A program made the position numbers and the translations under genes. A stretch of 22,903 bases of DNA from a virus: positions 1 to 22,903 of the IMG/VR virus record IMGVR_UViG_3300027714_000130, one strand, 5' to 3'. This document shows, in pieces, positions 11,714 through 19,763 of the stretch (within the stretch, counting starts at the first letter, position 1; each line of letters starts with the position of its first letter). The notes under the pieces are model-generated. The model saw only the letters and a program-made list of their open reading frames with translations, searched no databases and was not told the DNA's origin.

Positions 11714-14122
11714 ATGGCTGAGTCAGTTATAAAAAAAAGTTTTCCAAGTCAAGTAGTTAGTGATCTAGAAAAAGCAAGTTCAGAATACGGTTTAAAAGTA
11801 GCTAGAGCTATAGAAAGCGAATGGTTTTCTAAAGACAGAGGAAGTGGCAATGGAAGACACTTAGGTCAAAAAAATGATTTTCACAGCTTAAGACTATATG
11901 CTAGAGGAGAGCAGTCTATACAGAAATATAAAGATGAGTTATCTATAAACGGTGATTTAAGTTATTTAAACCTTGACTGGAAGCCTGTTCCAATTATACC
12001 TAAGTTTGTAGACATTGTAGTAAATGGAATATCTGAAAGAACTTACGATATAAAAGCCTACTCTCAAGATCCTTACGGAGTAGAAAAGAGAACTAAGTAC
12101 ATGGAGTCTATTTTAGCGGACATGCGTAGTAAAGAGATAAACGATTTTGCTAAAGAGAATTTTGATATAAATTTATACAACAACGATCCAAAGACTTTGC
12201 CAACATCAGAAGAAGAGCTAACTCTTCACATGCAGCTGTCTTACAAGCAAGCTGTAGAGCTAGCTGAAGAGCAGGCTCTCAACGTGCTGTTTGAAGGAAA
12301 TAGATATGAGTTGATTAAAAAAAGATTTTACTATGACTTAACAGTACTAGGTATCGGCGCTGTTAAAACAGGATTTAACACTTCAGAAGGAGCAACTATA
12401 GATTACGTTGACCCAGCTAACTTAGTTTACTCACATACTGAGTCTCCTTACTTTGAAGATATATACTACGTTGGTGAGGTAAAAACAATTCCAATAAACG
12501 AACTAGTAAAACAATTTCCTAGTATTAGCGTAGATGAGCTGGAATATATAAATAAAAATAGCAACTACAGCGCAGGAAATTACAACTCGCAAGGTAGCTT
12601 TGATAGTAATCAAGTTCAAGTTTTGTATTTTAATTACAAGACTTTCATGAACGAAACCTACAAGGTTAAAGAAACTGGAACTGGAGCTAGCAAGTCTATA
12701 CTTAAGGATGATATGTTTAATCCTCCAGATAATTTAGACGGTAACTTTATCAAGCTACAACGACAAATAGAAACCATATACGAAGGTGCTTTAATATTAG
12801 GATCAGATAAGCTTATTAAGTGGGAGATGTCTAAAAACATGATTAGGCCTAAAAGCGATTTTACTAAAGTTAAAATGAACTACAACATAGTAGCACCTAG
12901 AATGTACAAAGGTAAGATAGAGTCTTTAGTAAAGCGTATCACTGGTTTTGCAGATATGATTCAGCTTACTCATCTGAAACTACAACAAGTAATGTCTAGG
13001 CTAGTACCAGACGGTGTTTATCTTGACGCAGATGGATTAGCGGAAATAGACCTAGGAAATGGAACAAACTACTCTCCACAAGAAGCTTTAAATATGTTTT
13101 TCCAAACAGGTTCTGTTATTGGTAGATCAATGAACGAGCTTGGAGAGGGTAATCCTGGTAGAGTTCCAATACAAGAAATATCAAGTGGATCTGGAGGTCA
13201 AAAAATGCAAAGCCTAATAGGCACCTATAATTATTATCTACAAATGATTAGAGACGTAACTGGCTTGAACGAAGCTAGAGATGGTTCTACTCCAGATAAA
13301 AATGCGCTTGTTGGTATACAAAAACTGGCCGCAGCAAACTCTAATACAGCTACAAGACATATACTACAGTCTGGATTGTTTTTAACTTCTGAAGTTGCAG
13401 AGTGTTTATCGCTAAGAATTTCAGATATAATAGAATACTCTCCAACTAAAGATGCTTTTATTCAAGCTATTGGAGCGCACAACGTAGCAACTCTTGAGGA
13501 AATGTCTAATCTACACTTATACGACTTTGGTATATTCATAGAGCTTACGCCAGATGACGAAGAAAAACAACTGTTAGAAAACAACATACAAGTAGCATTG
13601 CAACAAAAACAAATAAACTTAGAAGATGCTATCGACTTACGTGAGATTAAAAACATTAAGCTTGCTAATCAGTTGCTTAAGATAAGAAGAAAACAAAAAC
13701 AAAAAGAAGATCAAGTTATAGCTCAGCAAAATATTCAGTCTCAATCAGAGGCAAATACTAAAACTCAGCAAGCTGCCGCTCAAAGTGAAATGCAAAAAAA
13801 CCAACAAAAAGCGCAGATCGATATGCAGCTAGAGCAAACAAAAGCGCAGTTTAAGATTCAAGCCATGAAACAAGAGGCTGCTTTGAAGAAAGAGTTAATG
13901 CAGTTTGAGTTTGAAATAAATTCTAAGCTACAACAATCCCAGAAAGACCAGCTTAGCAGTAGTGAAAAACAAAAAGAAGATCGCAAGGACGAAAGAACAA
14001 GAATTCAAGCGTCTCAACAATCAGAGCTAATAGAACAAAGAAAGAGTGGAAATGCACCTAAAAAGTTCGAGTCATCAGGTAATGATATACTTGATGGTAA
14101 TCTTGGTTTAAGTAGTTTTTAG
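11714..14122 (+). CDS. gp22: portal protein
   Basis: An 802-residue protein directly after the terminase gene, in the usual portal position. The first 600 residues have portal-like content: an N-terminal helical region, a WKPVPIIPKFVDIVVNG stretch (88-104) and long helical parts with DVTGLNEARDGS and conserved-looking acidic/aromatic patches. From about 655 to 780 the chain is Gln/Lys/Glu-rich and predicted helical, like the C-terminal barrel or crown of podovirus portals. It would form a dodecameric ring at one capsid vertex. The last 20 residues include KFESSGND (784-791), nearly identical to a phrase near the start of the next protein. Its size is large compared with siphovirus portals but normal for podovirus-type ones. 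Confidence 0.85.
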   Translation: MAESVIKKSFPSQVVSDLEKASSEYGLKVARAIESEWFSKDRGSGNGRHLGQKNDFHSLRLYARGEQSIQKYKDELSINGDLSYLNLDWKPVPIIPKFVDIVVNGISERTYDIKAYSQDPYGVEKRTKYMESILADMRSKEINDFAKENFDINLYNNDPKTLPTSEEELTLHMQLSYKQAVELAEEQALNVLFEGNRYELIKKRFYYDLTVLGIGAVKTGFNTSEGATIDYVDPANLVYSHTESPYFEDIYYVGEVKTIPINELVKQFPSISVDELEYINKNSNYSAGNYNSQGSFDSNQVQVLYFNYKTFMNETYKVKETGTGASKSILKDDMFNPPDNLDGNFIKLQRQIETIYEGALILGSDKLIKWEMSKNMIRPKSDFTKVKMNYNIVAPRMYKGKIESLVKRITGFADMIQLTHLKLQQVMSRLVPDGVYLDADGLAEIDLGNGTNYSPQEALNMFFQTGSVIGRSMNELGEGNPGRVPIQEISSGSGGQKMQSLIGTYNYYLQMIRDVTGLNEARDGSTPDKNALVGIQKLAAANSNTATRHILQSGLFLTSEVAECLSLRISDIIEYSPTKDAFIQAIGAHNVATLEEMSNLHLYDFGIFIELTPDDEEKQLLENNIQVALQQKQINLEDAIDLREIKNIKLANQLLKIRRKQKQKEDQVIAQQNIQSQSEANTKTQQAAAQSEMQKNQQKAQIDMQLEQTKAQFKIQAMKQEAALKKELMQFEFEINSKLQQSQKDQLSSSEKQKEDRKDERTRIQASQQSELIEQRKSGNAPKKFESSGNDILDGNLGLSSF

Positions 14123-14153
14123 ACCAAACAATTATTAATTTATATTTTATATT

Positions 14154-15275
14154 ATGGAAGAAAAAGAAAACGTAACTGAAGAAGTAACACAAGAAACTCA
14201 AGAGCAGACTCCTCAAGTAGACGAGTCAAAGTTTGAGTCAGCAGGAAATGACTCTATTATAAAAGTAGACTTAAGTGAGCCTGTAGAGACTATAGAGCCT
14301 GAGGAAAATACAAAGGCTGTTGAAGAAGTTGTTGAAGAACAATTTGAAGTATTACAAGAAATAACGCAGGAAGAAGTAGAAGAGTCTGTAGAGCAAGTTG
14401 TAGAGCAAGTTGAAGAAGCTGTTGCTGAAGCTGAAGCTACTGGAGAGCCTTTGCCTGAAAATATACAAAAGCTAGTTGACTTTATGGACGAGACTGGTGG
14501 AGACATTAACGACTACGCTAGATTAAATCAAGATTATAGCGAAATGAGTAACGTTAATGCTCTAGAAGAGTATTACAAGCTAACTAAACCTCATCTTGAC
14601 TCTGAAGAAAGAGCTTTCTTAATGGAAGAAAACTTTTCTTTTGATGAAGAAATAGATGAAGAGAGAGAAGTTAGAAAAAAGAAAATCGCTTTGAAAGAGC
14701 AAGTTGCTGAAGCGAAAGCCTACTTAGACGGGCAAAAGTCTAAATATTACGAAGAGATCAAGGCTGGATCAAAGCTCACCGGAGAGCAGAAGAAAGCCGT
14801 AGATTTTTTCAACCGATACAACAAAGAATCGGAAGAGAATGAAAAGATAGCTAGTAACGCTAAGCTTAATTTTAATAAAAAAACCAATCAGGTTTTTAAC
14901 GACAAGTTCAAAGGTTTTGAATATAACGTCGGAGAAAAAAAGTATAGATTTAACGTTAAGGAGGCTGATAAAGTAAGAGATACTCAAAGCGACATTAACA
15001 ACTTTGTTAAAAAGTTTTTAAATGAAGAAGGTCAAATGTCAGACGCTAAAGGTTATCACAAAGCTTTATATTCAGCAATGAACTCTGATGCTGTTGCAAA
15101 ACATTTTTATGAACAAGGAAAAACCGACGCATTAAAAGACAGTGTTGCTAAAAGCAAAAATGTTGACATGCAGCCGAGGCAAGCTCACAAAGAGTTTGAT
15201 GCTGGGGGTATGAAGTTTAAGGTACTTGGTAATGACTCTTCTGATTTTAAGTTTAAAATTAAAAACAAAAAATAA
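14154..15275 (+). CDS. gp23: putative scaffolding protein
   Basis: A 373-residue protein between portal and major capsid, the standard place for a scaffold. The first 105 residues are extremely acidic and low in complexity (runs of Glu/Val/Gln, such as EEVEESVEQVVEQVEEAV), with a short motif KFESAGND at 26-33. The middle (about 165-245) is helical and charged, likely a coiled coil. The last 100 residues turn basic, ending KFKIKNKK, which fits the capsid-binding tail typical of scaffolds. No protease motif is seen, so it probably does not cleave itself. Scaffold is a call from position and composition; an internal head protein is the alternative. Confidence 0.7.
   Translation: MEEKENVTEEVTQETQEQTPQVDESKFESAGNDSIIKVDLSEPVETIEPEENTKAVEEVVEEQFEVLQEITQEEVEESVEQVVEQVEEAVAEAEATGEPLPENIQKLVDFMDETGGDINDYARLNQDYSEMSNVNALEEYYKLTKPHLDSEERAFLMEENFSFDEEIDEEREVRKKKIALKEQVAEAKAYLDGQKSKYYEEIKAGSKLTGEQKKAVDFFNRYNKESEENEKIASNAKLNFNKKTNQVFNDKFKGFEYNVGEKKYRFNVKEADKVRDTQSDINNFVKKFLNEEGQMSDAKGYHKALYSAMNSDAVAKHFYEQGKTDALKDSVAKSKNVDMQPRQAHKEFDAGGMKFKVLGNDSSDFKFKIKNKK
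14388..14411 (+). repeat. Perfect tandem 12-base repeat in gp23
   Basis: GTAGAGCAAGTT occurs twice in a row (14388-14399 and 14400-14411) in frame, encoding VEQV twice. It is an example of recent growth of the low-complexity acidic stretch by slippage. Confidence 0.75.
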
Positions 15276-15300
15276 TTTAACAATTTAAAACAAATTAATT

Positions 15301-16743
15301 ATGGCAATTACAAGTGCAAGTCAGACTAGAGCTGCTGCTGTTCAGCAGACTTTATCTGACAATTATTTAGACATCCAAAACAATGGGTGGGCTCAACAAT
15401 ATCTTCCAGACCTAATGGAGAAAGAAGCTGAAGTGTTCGGTAAAAGAACAATTTCTGGTTTCTTAGCTCAAGTTGGTGCTGAAGAGGCAATGAGCGCAGA
15501 CCAAGTTGTTTGGTCGGAACAAGGTAGATTACATTTATCTTACAAAGGTACTGTTGGTACTCACACTACTAGTACTATTCAGCTAGACACTGATATTGAT
15601 GGTAATGATGTTGGTACTACTCATGGTGTTCGTGTTGGTGATACTGTATTGATTGCTTCTGCTGCTTTAACAGTAAGAGCATTCGTTAGTCAAATCAACT
15701 CTGATACTAATGGTGATCAAAACACAGGTGCTACAGACTTCATTACGGCTATTCCTTACGACGCTGAGCATTTAGATAACTCTGGATTTGGAACTAATGA
15801 TCCTGTTACAATATTAGTCTACGGTTCTGAGCACTCTAAAGGTACTACGGGAAAAGTAGGAGCTAATGAGCCTTCTTTCACTTCTTTTACTAACAAGCCT
15901 ATTATCATGAAAGATATGTACCAGGTTTCTGGATCTGATGCATCTCAAGTTGGTTGGGTTGAAGTTTCTGGTGAAGACGGACAAAACGGTTACATGTGGT
16001 ATTTGAAAGCTGAAGGTGACACTAGATCACGTTTTGCTGATTACACTGAAATGGCGTTGGTTGAAGCAGAAAAAGCTGCTGATGCTTCTACTATCTTAGG
16101 TGGAGCAAACGGACTAGTTGGTACTGAAGGTTTATTCTCTGCTATTTCTAATAGAGGTCACCAAACTTCTGGTGTTACTGGTGTTAATGCTGCTACTGAC
16201 TTAGCTGAATTTGATGCTATCTTAGCTGAATTTGACAAGAACGGTGCAATCGAAGAAAACATGTTATTCTTAAACAGAGCAACTAGCTTGGCTTTTGATG
16301 ATATGTTAGCTTCTATGAATTCTTACGGTGCTGGTGGTACTTCTTACGGAGTATTTGACAACAACGAAGATATGGCATTGAACTTAGGATTCTCAGGATT
16401 TAGAAGAGGTTCTTATGACTTCTACAAGTCTGACTGGAAATATCTTAACGATTTATCTACACGTGGTGGTATCAACGAAAGAAACGCTACTGGTGCAATC
16501 CGTGGGGTTGTTATTCCTGCTGGTACTTCTTCTGTGTACGATGAGCAATTAGGTAAAAACCTAAAGCGTCCATTTTTACACGTTCGTTACAGAGCTTCTC
16601 AAACTGAATCTCGTAAGATGAAAACTTGGATCACTGGTTCTGTAGGAGCTGTTACATCTGACTTAGATGCAATGACTGTAAACTTTTTAACTGAAAGATG
16701 TTTAGTAGTTCAAGCTGCTAATAACTTCATGTTAATGAACTAG
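15301..16743 (+). CDS. gp24: major capsid protein
   Basis: A 480-residue protein that follows the scaffold and is closed by a terminator, the expected context for the major head protein. It has an N-terminal arm (residues 1-45 with QQTLSDNYLDIQNNGW), a long insert of beta segments, then helices and strands ending in a characteristic C-terminal block (RPFLHVRYRASQTESRKMKTWITG and a final ...QAANNFMLMN). HK97-type folds look similar, but no single motif proves it. Codon use differs from the neighbours: of 20 isoleucine codons only one is ATA (ten ATT, nine ATC), whereas surrounding genes use ATA freely, and CGT and GGT are more common. This is typical of a very highly expressed gene. Confidence 0.88.
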   Translation: MAITSASQTRAAAVQQTLSDNYLDIQNNGWAQQYLPDLMEKEAEVFGKRTISGFLAQVGAEEAMSADQVVWSEQGRLHLSYKGTVGTHTTSTIQLDTDIDGNDVGTTHGVRVGDTVLIASAALTVRAFVSQINSDTNGDQNTGATDFITAIPYDAEHLDNSGFGTNDPVTILVYGSEHSKGTTGKVGANEPSFTSFTNKPIIMKDMYQVSGSDASQVGWVEVSGEDGQNGYMWYLKAEGDTRSRFADYTEMALVEAEKAADASTILGGANGLVGTEGLFSAISNRGHQTSGVTGVNAATDLAEFDAILAEFDKNGAIEENMLFLNRATSLAFDDMLASMNSYGAGGTSYGVFDNNEDMALNLGFSGFRRGSYDFYKSDWKYLNDLSTRGGINERNATGAIRGVVIPAGTSSVYDEQLGKNLKRPFLHVRYRASQTESRKMKTWITGSVGAVTSDLDAMTVNFLTERCLVVQAANNFMLMN

Positions 16744-16759
16744 TATTAGATTACTTAAG

Positions 16760-16792
16760 AGGGTCGGGGCTATCGCCTCGATCCCTTTTTTT
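16760..16792 (+). terminator. Rho-independent terminator after the major capsid gene
   Basis: AGGGTCGGGGC (16760-16770) pairs with GCCTCGATCCCT (16775-16786) around the loop TATC, with one bulged base and one G-T pair, and a run of seven T follows (16786-16792). It starts 16 bases after the gp24 stop and should end most transcripts there, limiting expression of gp25 onwards relative to the capsid protein. Confidence 0.88.
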
Positions 16793-16815
16793 ATTAATTA
16801 TTATTATATTATATT

Positions 16816-17658
16816 ATGGCTAAAAAGCAAACAACAAGCAAGGTTGAGGTAGAACAACCAGAGATGAAAGCTACAAATGAAATGAAGCAAGTGGTAATTG
16901 AAAAGCCACAGCTTAAAAAGAAAACTGGACCAGAAGGTGGTTGGGAAATAAAAGATAGGATATACCATCTAAAAGGAAAAACACCCTTGTCTTCTTTAAT
17001 AAAAGGTAGCAACATATACTACTTTGACGAAGAGAAAGGATATGAGAGAGAGCTGAAGCATACTTCTAATCAAAAAACTTGTTTTGTAGATGAAATGCAA
17101 GGAGACCAAAGGTTAGAGCACATTATATTTAGAAACGGAAACTTAAGTGTTCCTAAAAATAAAGTTACTTTACAAAAGCTTCTATCTTTATACCATCCAC
17201 TAAGAGATCTTATATACGAAGAGCACAGACCATCTGTTATAGCGGAAAACCAAGTTGATATGATCGAACTTGAATTAGCAGCTTTAAACGCGGCTGTAGA
17301 TCTAGATATTGATATGGCTGAAGCAGTCATGAGAGTAGAGATTGGATCTAAGGTTACACAGATGAGTTCTAAGGAGTTAAAACGAGATTTACTAGTATAT
17401 GCTAAGAGAAATCCAGGTTTGTTCTTAGACTTAGTAGAAGACGAGAACGTTATGCTAAGAAACTTTGGTATTAGAGCTACTGAAATGGGGATAATTAAAT
17501 TGTCTTCAGATCAAAGAACATTTAAGTGGAGTACTAATGATAGAAAGTTATGTACAGTACCATTTGACGAGCACCCTTATTCAGCTTTAGCCGCTTGGTT
17601 TAAAACTGATGAAGGTATGGAGATATACTCCAACATAGAAAAGCGTTTTAACGCGTAA
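16816..17658 (+). CDS. gp25: hypothetical head/neck protein, 280 residues
   Basis: A soluble protein between the capsid and the connector genes. The first 45 residues are polar and basic (KKQTTSK and KPQLKKKTGPEGGW), then comes a compact strand-rich part (IYHLKGKTPLSSLIKGSNIYYFDEEKG) and from about 125 a mainly helical part with LELAALNAAVDLDIDMAEAV. The C-terminal block (FKWSTNDRKLCTVPFDEHPYSALAAWFKTDEG) has a regular look and would be a useful search target. No enzyme motif or membrane segment is seen. Genes in this position usually encode head-completion or minor head proteins. The leader is the A/T run after the terminator. Confidence 0.75.
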   Translation: MAKKQTTSKVEVEQPEMKATNEMKQVVIEKPQLKKKTGPEGGWEIKDRIYHLKGKTPLSSLIKGSNIYYFDEEKGYERELKHTSNQKTCFVDEMQGDQRLEHIIFRNGNLSVPKNKVTLQKLLSLYHPLRDLIYEEHRPSVIAENQVDMIELELAALNAAVDLDIDMAEAVMRVEIGSKVTQMSSKELKRDLLVYAKRNPGLFLDLVEDENVMLRNFGIRATEMGIIKLSSDQRTFKWSTNDRKLCTVPFDEHPYSALAAWFKTDEGMEIYSNIEKRFNA

Positions 17659-17665
17659 TTAATCA

Positions 17666-17710
17666 TTATAGTAGAGCAGCCACTCTTCGGGGGTGGTTGC
17701 TAAACTATAA
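17666..17710 (+). promoter_or_regulatory. Long UUCG-loop hairpin just before gp26
   Basis: TTATAGT (17666-17672) pairs exactly with ACTATAA (17704-17710) and, after a small internal loop, GCAGCCACTC (17676-17685) pairs with GGGTGGTTGC (17691-17700) with two G-T pairs, closing on TTCGG. The hairpin ends 13 bases before the gp26 ATG, and a run of A, not T, follows. It may be a transcript-processing site, an mRNA stabiliser or a translational control element. It lacks the T tract of a terminator. Confidence 0.7.
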
Positions 17711-17723
17711 AAAAAAAGACACA

Positions 17724-18863
17724 ATGGCAGTTGATATAAATAAAGTTTATCAGAGAGTTTTAACTATAGCTAACAAAGAACAGAGAGGCTATATAACTCC
17801 ACAGCAATTTAACATACTTGCCAATCAAGCTCAAATGGATTTGTTTGAGCAGTACTTCTATGACATAAATCAAGCTAATAGAGTCACTGGTAATTCTACT
17901 GAGTTCTCTGACCCTCTTCATATTCTTGAAGAAAAAATATCGTCGTTTAGAATTAACGAAACATTACTATTAGCTTCTACAGGTAAATTCGAAGACACTT
18001 TTGATTTAGATATTACTGGCTGGACAGCTGTCAGTGGAGCTAATGGAGCAGTTACGCACGTTGTACCTGCTATTGGAAACAACTTTGATGGTGGAATTAA
18101 AATTTTGCAAAGTGCAAACGGAGCAGGAATATCTGCGGAAAGCGCTACGTTTGTTTTAGTAGCTGGCGACAAGTACGTTGTTAAGTACAATTTAATAGAT
18201 ATGTCAGAGCCAGCTTCATATTCTATACTTGTAGAGGACGCATCTAGTAGCTCTCACCAATTTGTAGTAGATGAACCAGCCGTAGGATCTTTTGAGTTCA
18301 CCTTCATAGCAGACACATCTGGAGTTCACAATATTGAAATTAAAAACTTAGACACCACAAACGGTAGTAAGTACATAACAATTGGAGATCTTTCTGTTAC
18401 GCAGGTAGACAACACTACGCTACCAGCAAACTTGTATAGATTAGGTGAAATATTTTACAAAAGCCCTGGAGCAGCTTATCCAGCTACTGTAGTTGAAGTT
18501 AACTCTAATGAAATGACAACTTACAACTTATCTCCTTTAACAAGGCCAACAACATCTAATCCAGCTTACGTAAGATCTGGAGCAAGTTCTATAAAAATAC
18601 ATCCTACTACGCTTGAAACTGGATCAGCAGTTACTTGTAACTACATGAAAACACCAGCGACTGCAAGCTGGGGTTACAACGTAGTCTTAGGCGATGCTTT
18701 GTATAATTCAAATACCACAACTAATTTTGATCTTCACGAATCTGAAGAAGTAAACTTGGTTAATACAATACTTAAGCTAGTTGGAATAATGATTGAAGAT
18801 CAATCAGTATACCAAGCTGCTGCAAACGAAGAGGTAAAAGATATTCAACAAGAAAAACAATAA
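17724..18863 (+). CDS. gp26: connector-like protein with an inserted beta-sandwich domain
   Basis: A 379-residue protein starting at the ATG at 17724; an in-frame TTG at 17697 lies inside the upstream hairpin and is unlikely. Residues 1-86 look like a helical connector or tail protein start (VYQRVLTIANKEQRGYI, QAQMDLFEQYFYD). Residues about 87-228 read as a separate beta-sandwich of the carbohydrate-binding-module type: FEDTFD, DITGW, GGIKILQS, FVLVAGDKYVVKYNL, FEFTFIADTSG and YITIGDLSVTQ. After it the host protein resumes at LPANLYRLGEIFYKSP and runs to the end. The pattern is a domain inserted into a shared neck/tail protein, which could expose a sugar-binding surface near the tail. Function is inference. 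Confidence 0.78.
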   Translation: MAVDINKVYQRVLTIANKEQRGYITPQQFNILANQAQMDLFEQYFYDINQANRVTGNSTEFSDPLHILEEKISSFRINETLLLASTGKFEDTFDLDITGWTAVSGANGAVTHVVPAIGNNFDGGIKILQSANGAGISAESATFVLVAGDKYVVKYNLIDMSEPASYSILVEDASSSSHQFVVDEPAVGSFEFTFIADTSGVHNIEIKNLDTTNGSKYITIGDLSVTQVDNTTLPANLYRLGEIFYKSPGAAYPATVVEVNSNEMTTYNLSPLTRPTTSNPAYVRSGASSIKIHPTTLETGSAVTCNYMKTPATASWGYNVVLGDALYNSNTTTNFDLHESEEVNLVNTILKLVGIMIEDQSVYQAAANEEVKDIQQEKQ

Positions 18864-18866
18864 TAA

Positions 18867-19760
18867 ATGGGACTAGTATCATCAACAGGATCAAATTACT
18901 ATACTAATGAAACTTTAGGTAGCTATCAATTTACATCTTTACAAAATGTTATCGATCAGTTCATGATTGCTTACGTTGGTGAAGATAAGATTATAAGTAA
19001 AATAAAAAGACTAGACGTAGTGTTTCATGCTAAAAGAGCTTTACAAGAGTTTAGCTTTGACACTTTCAAGTGTACTAAGGCTTATGAGTTGGTAATTCCA
19101 CCTACACTAGCTATACCTATTCCGCAAGACTACGTTAACTATACTAAGCTCTGTTGGACAGATGCTTCTGGTATTGAGCATGTATTATATCCAGCAAAAG
19201 ATACTAGCAACCCGTCTAACATAGCTCAAGCTAATACAACTGGCGCCGCGCCTTATTACACTTTTAATTCTAGCGGAGATTTAGACTTAAACACAGAGTC
19301 AGACACTGCTGCCGCATACTTAGGATCTACTCCTTCTGAAAACAACAATAGTGATGACTTTGACTACGATGATGAGTTGTTTAATCCTAACGTTGGGCAA
19401 AGGTACGGGCTAAACCCCGCTCATGCTAATGTTAATGGATCTTTTTACATTGATGAGATAAGAGGCTTTATTAGATTTAGTTCTAATATTTCAGGTAAAA
19501 CTGTGATACTAAAATACATAAGTGATAGCTTAGGTACAGATGCTGAAATGCAAGTTCATAAGTTTGCAGAAGAAGCTATGTACAAATATATAGCTCATGC
19601 AATTTTATCTACAAGAGCTAATACACCCGCAGGTTTAGTAGCTAGATTTAAAAAAGAAGCTTTTGCGGCTAAAAGAACTGCTAAGCTAAGGTTATCTAAC
19701 ATCAAGCTACAGGAGATAACGCAAACGTTGAGAGGCAAGTCGAAACAAATTAAACACTAG
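18867..19760 (+). CDS. gp27: neck/tail structural protein, 297 residues
   Basis: A mixed helical and beta protein between gp26 and the large gp28. The first 110 residues are well ordered (LQNVIDQFMIAYVGED, KIKRLDVVFHAKRALQEFSFDTF, PIPQDYVNYTKLCW). A variable, low-complexity acidic middle (about 125-175) holds many Ser, Asn and Asp residues, and the C-terminus is helical with EEAMYKYIAHAILSTRAN and a basic end. The phrase IPQDYVNYTKL followed by a variable loop is a pattern I associate with podovirus head-tail adaptors such as tail tubular protein A, but I give this only as an analogy from gene order. The gp28 ATG is four bases beyond its stop. Confidence 0.75.
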   Translation: MGLVSSTGSNYYTNETLGSYQFTSLQNVIDQFMIAYVGEDKIISKIKRLDVVFHAKRALQEFSFDTFKCTKAYELVIPPTLAIPIPQDYVNYTKLCWTDASGIEHVLYPAKDTSNPSNIAQANTTGAAPYYTFNSSGDLDLNTESDTAAAYLGSTPSENNNSDDFDYDDELFNPNVGQRYGLNPAHANVNGSFYIDEIRGFIRFSSNISGKTVILKYISDSLGTDAEMQVHKFAEEAMYKYIAHAILSTRANTPAGLVARFKKEAFAAKRTAKLRLSNIKLQEITQTLRGKSKQIKH

Positions 19761-19763
19761 TAA

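Noticed and set aside
14213-14506. Minus-strand frame of 97 codons across gp23
   Set aside because: A Ser/Thr-rich shadow of the Glu/Val/Gln-rich scaffold segment; all supported genes are on the + strand.
17666-17710. Rho-independent terminator
   Set aside because: The stem is strong but is followed by A residues on the + strand, and no T run lies on the other side for the minus strand.
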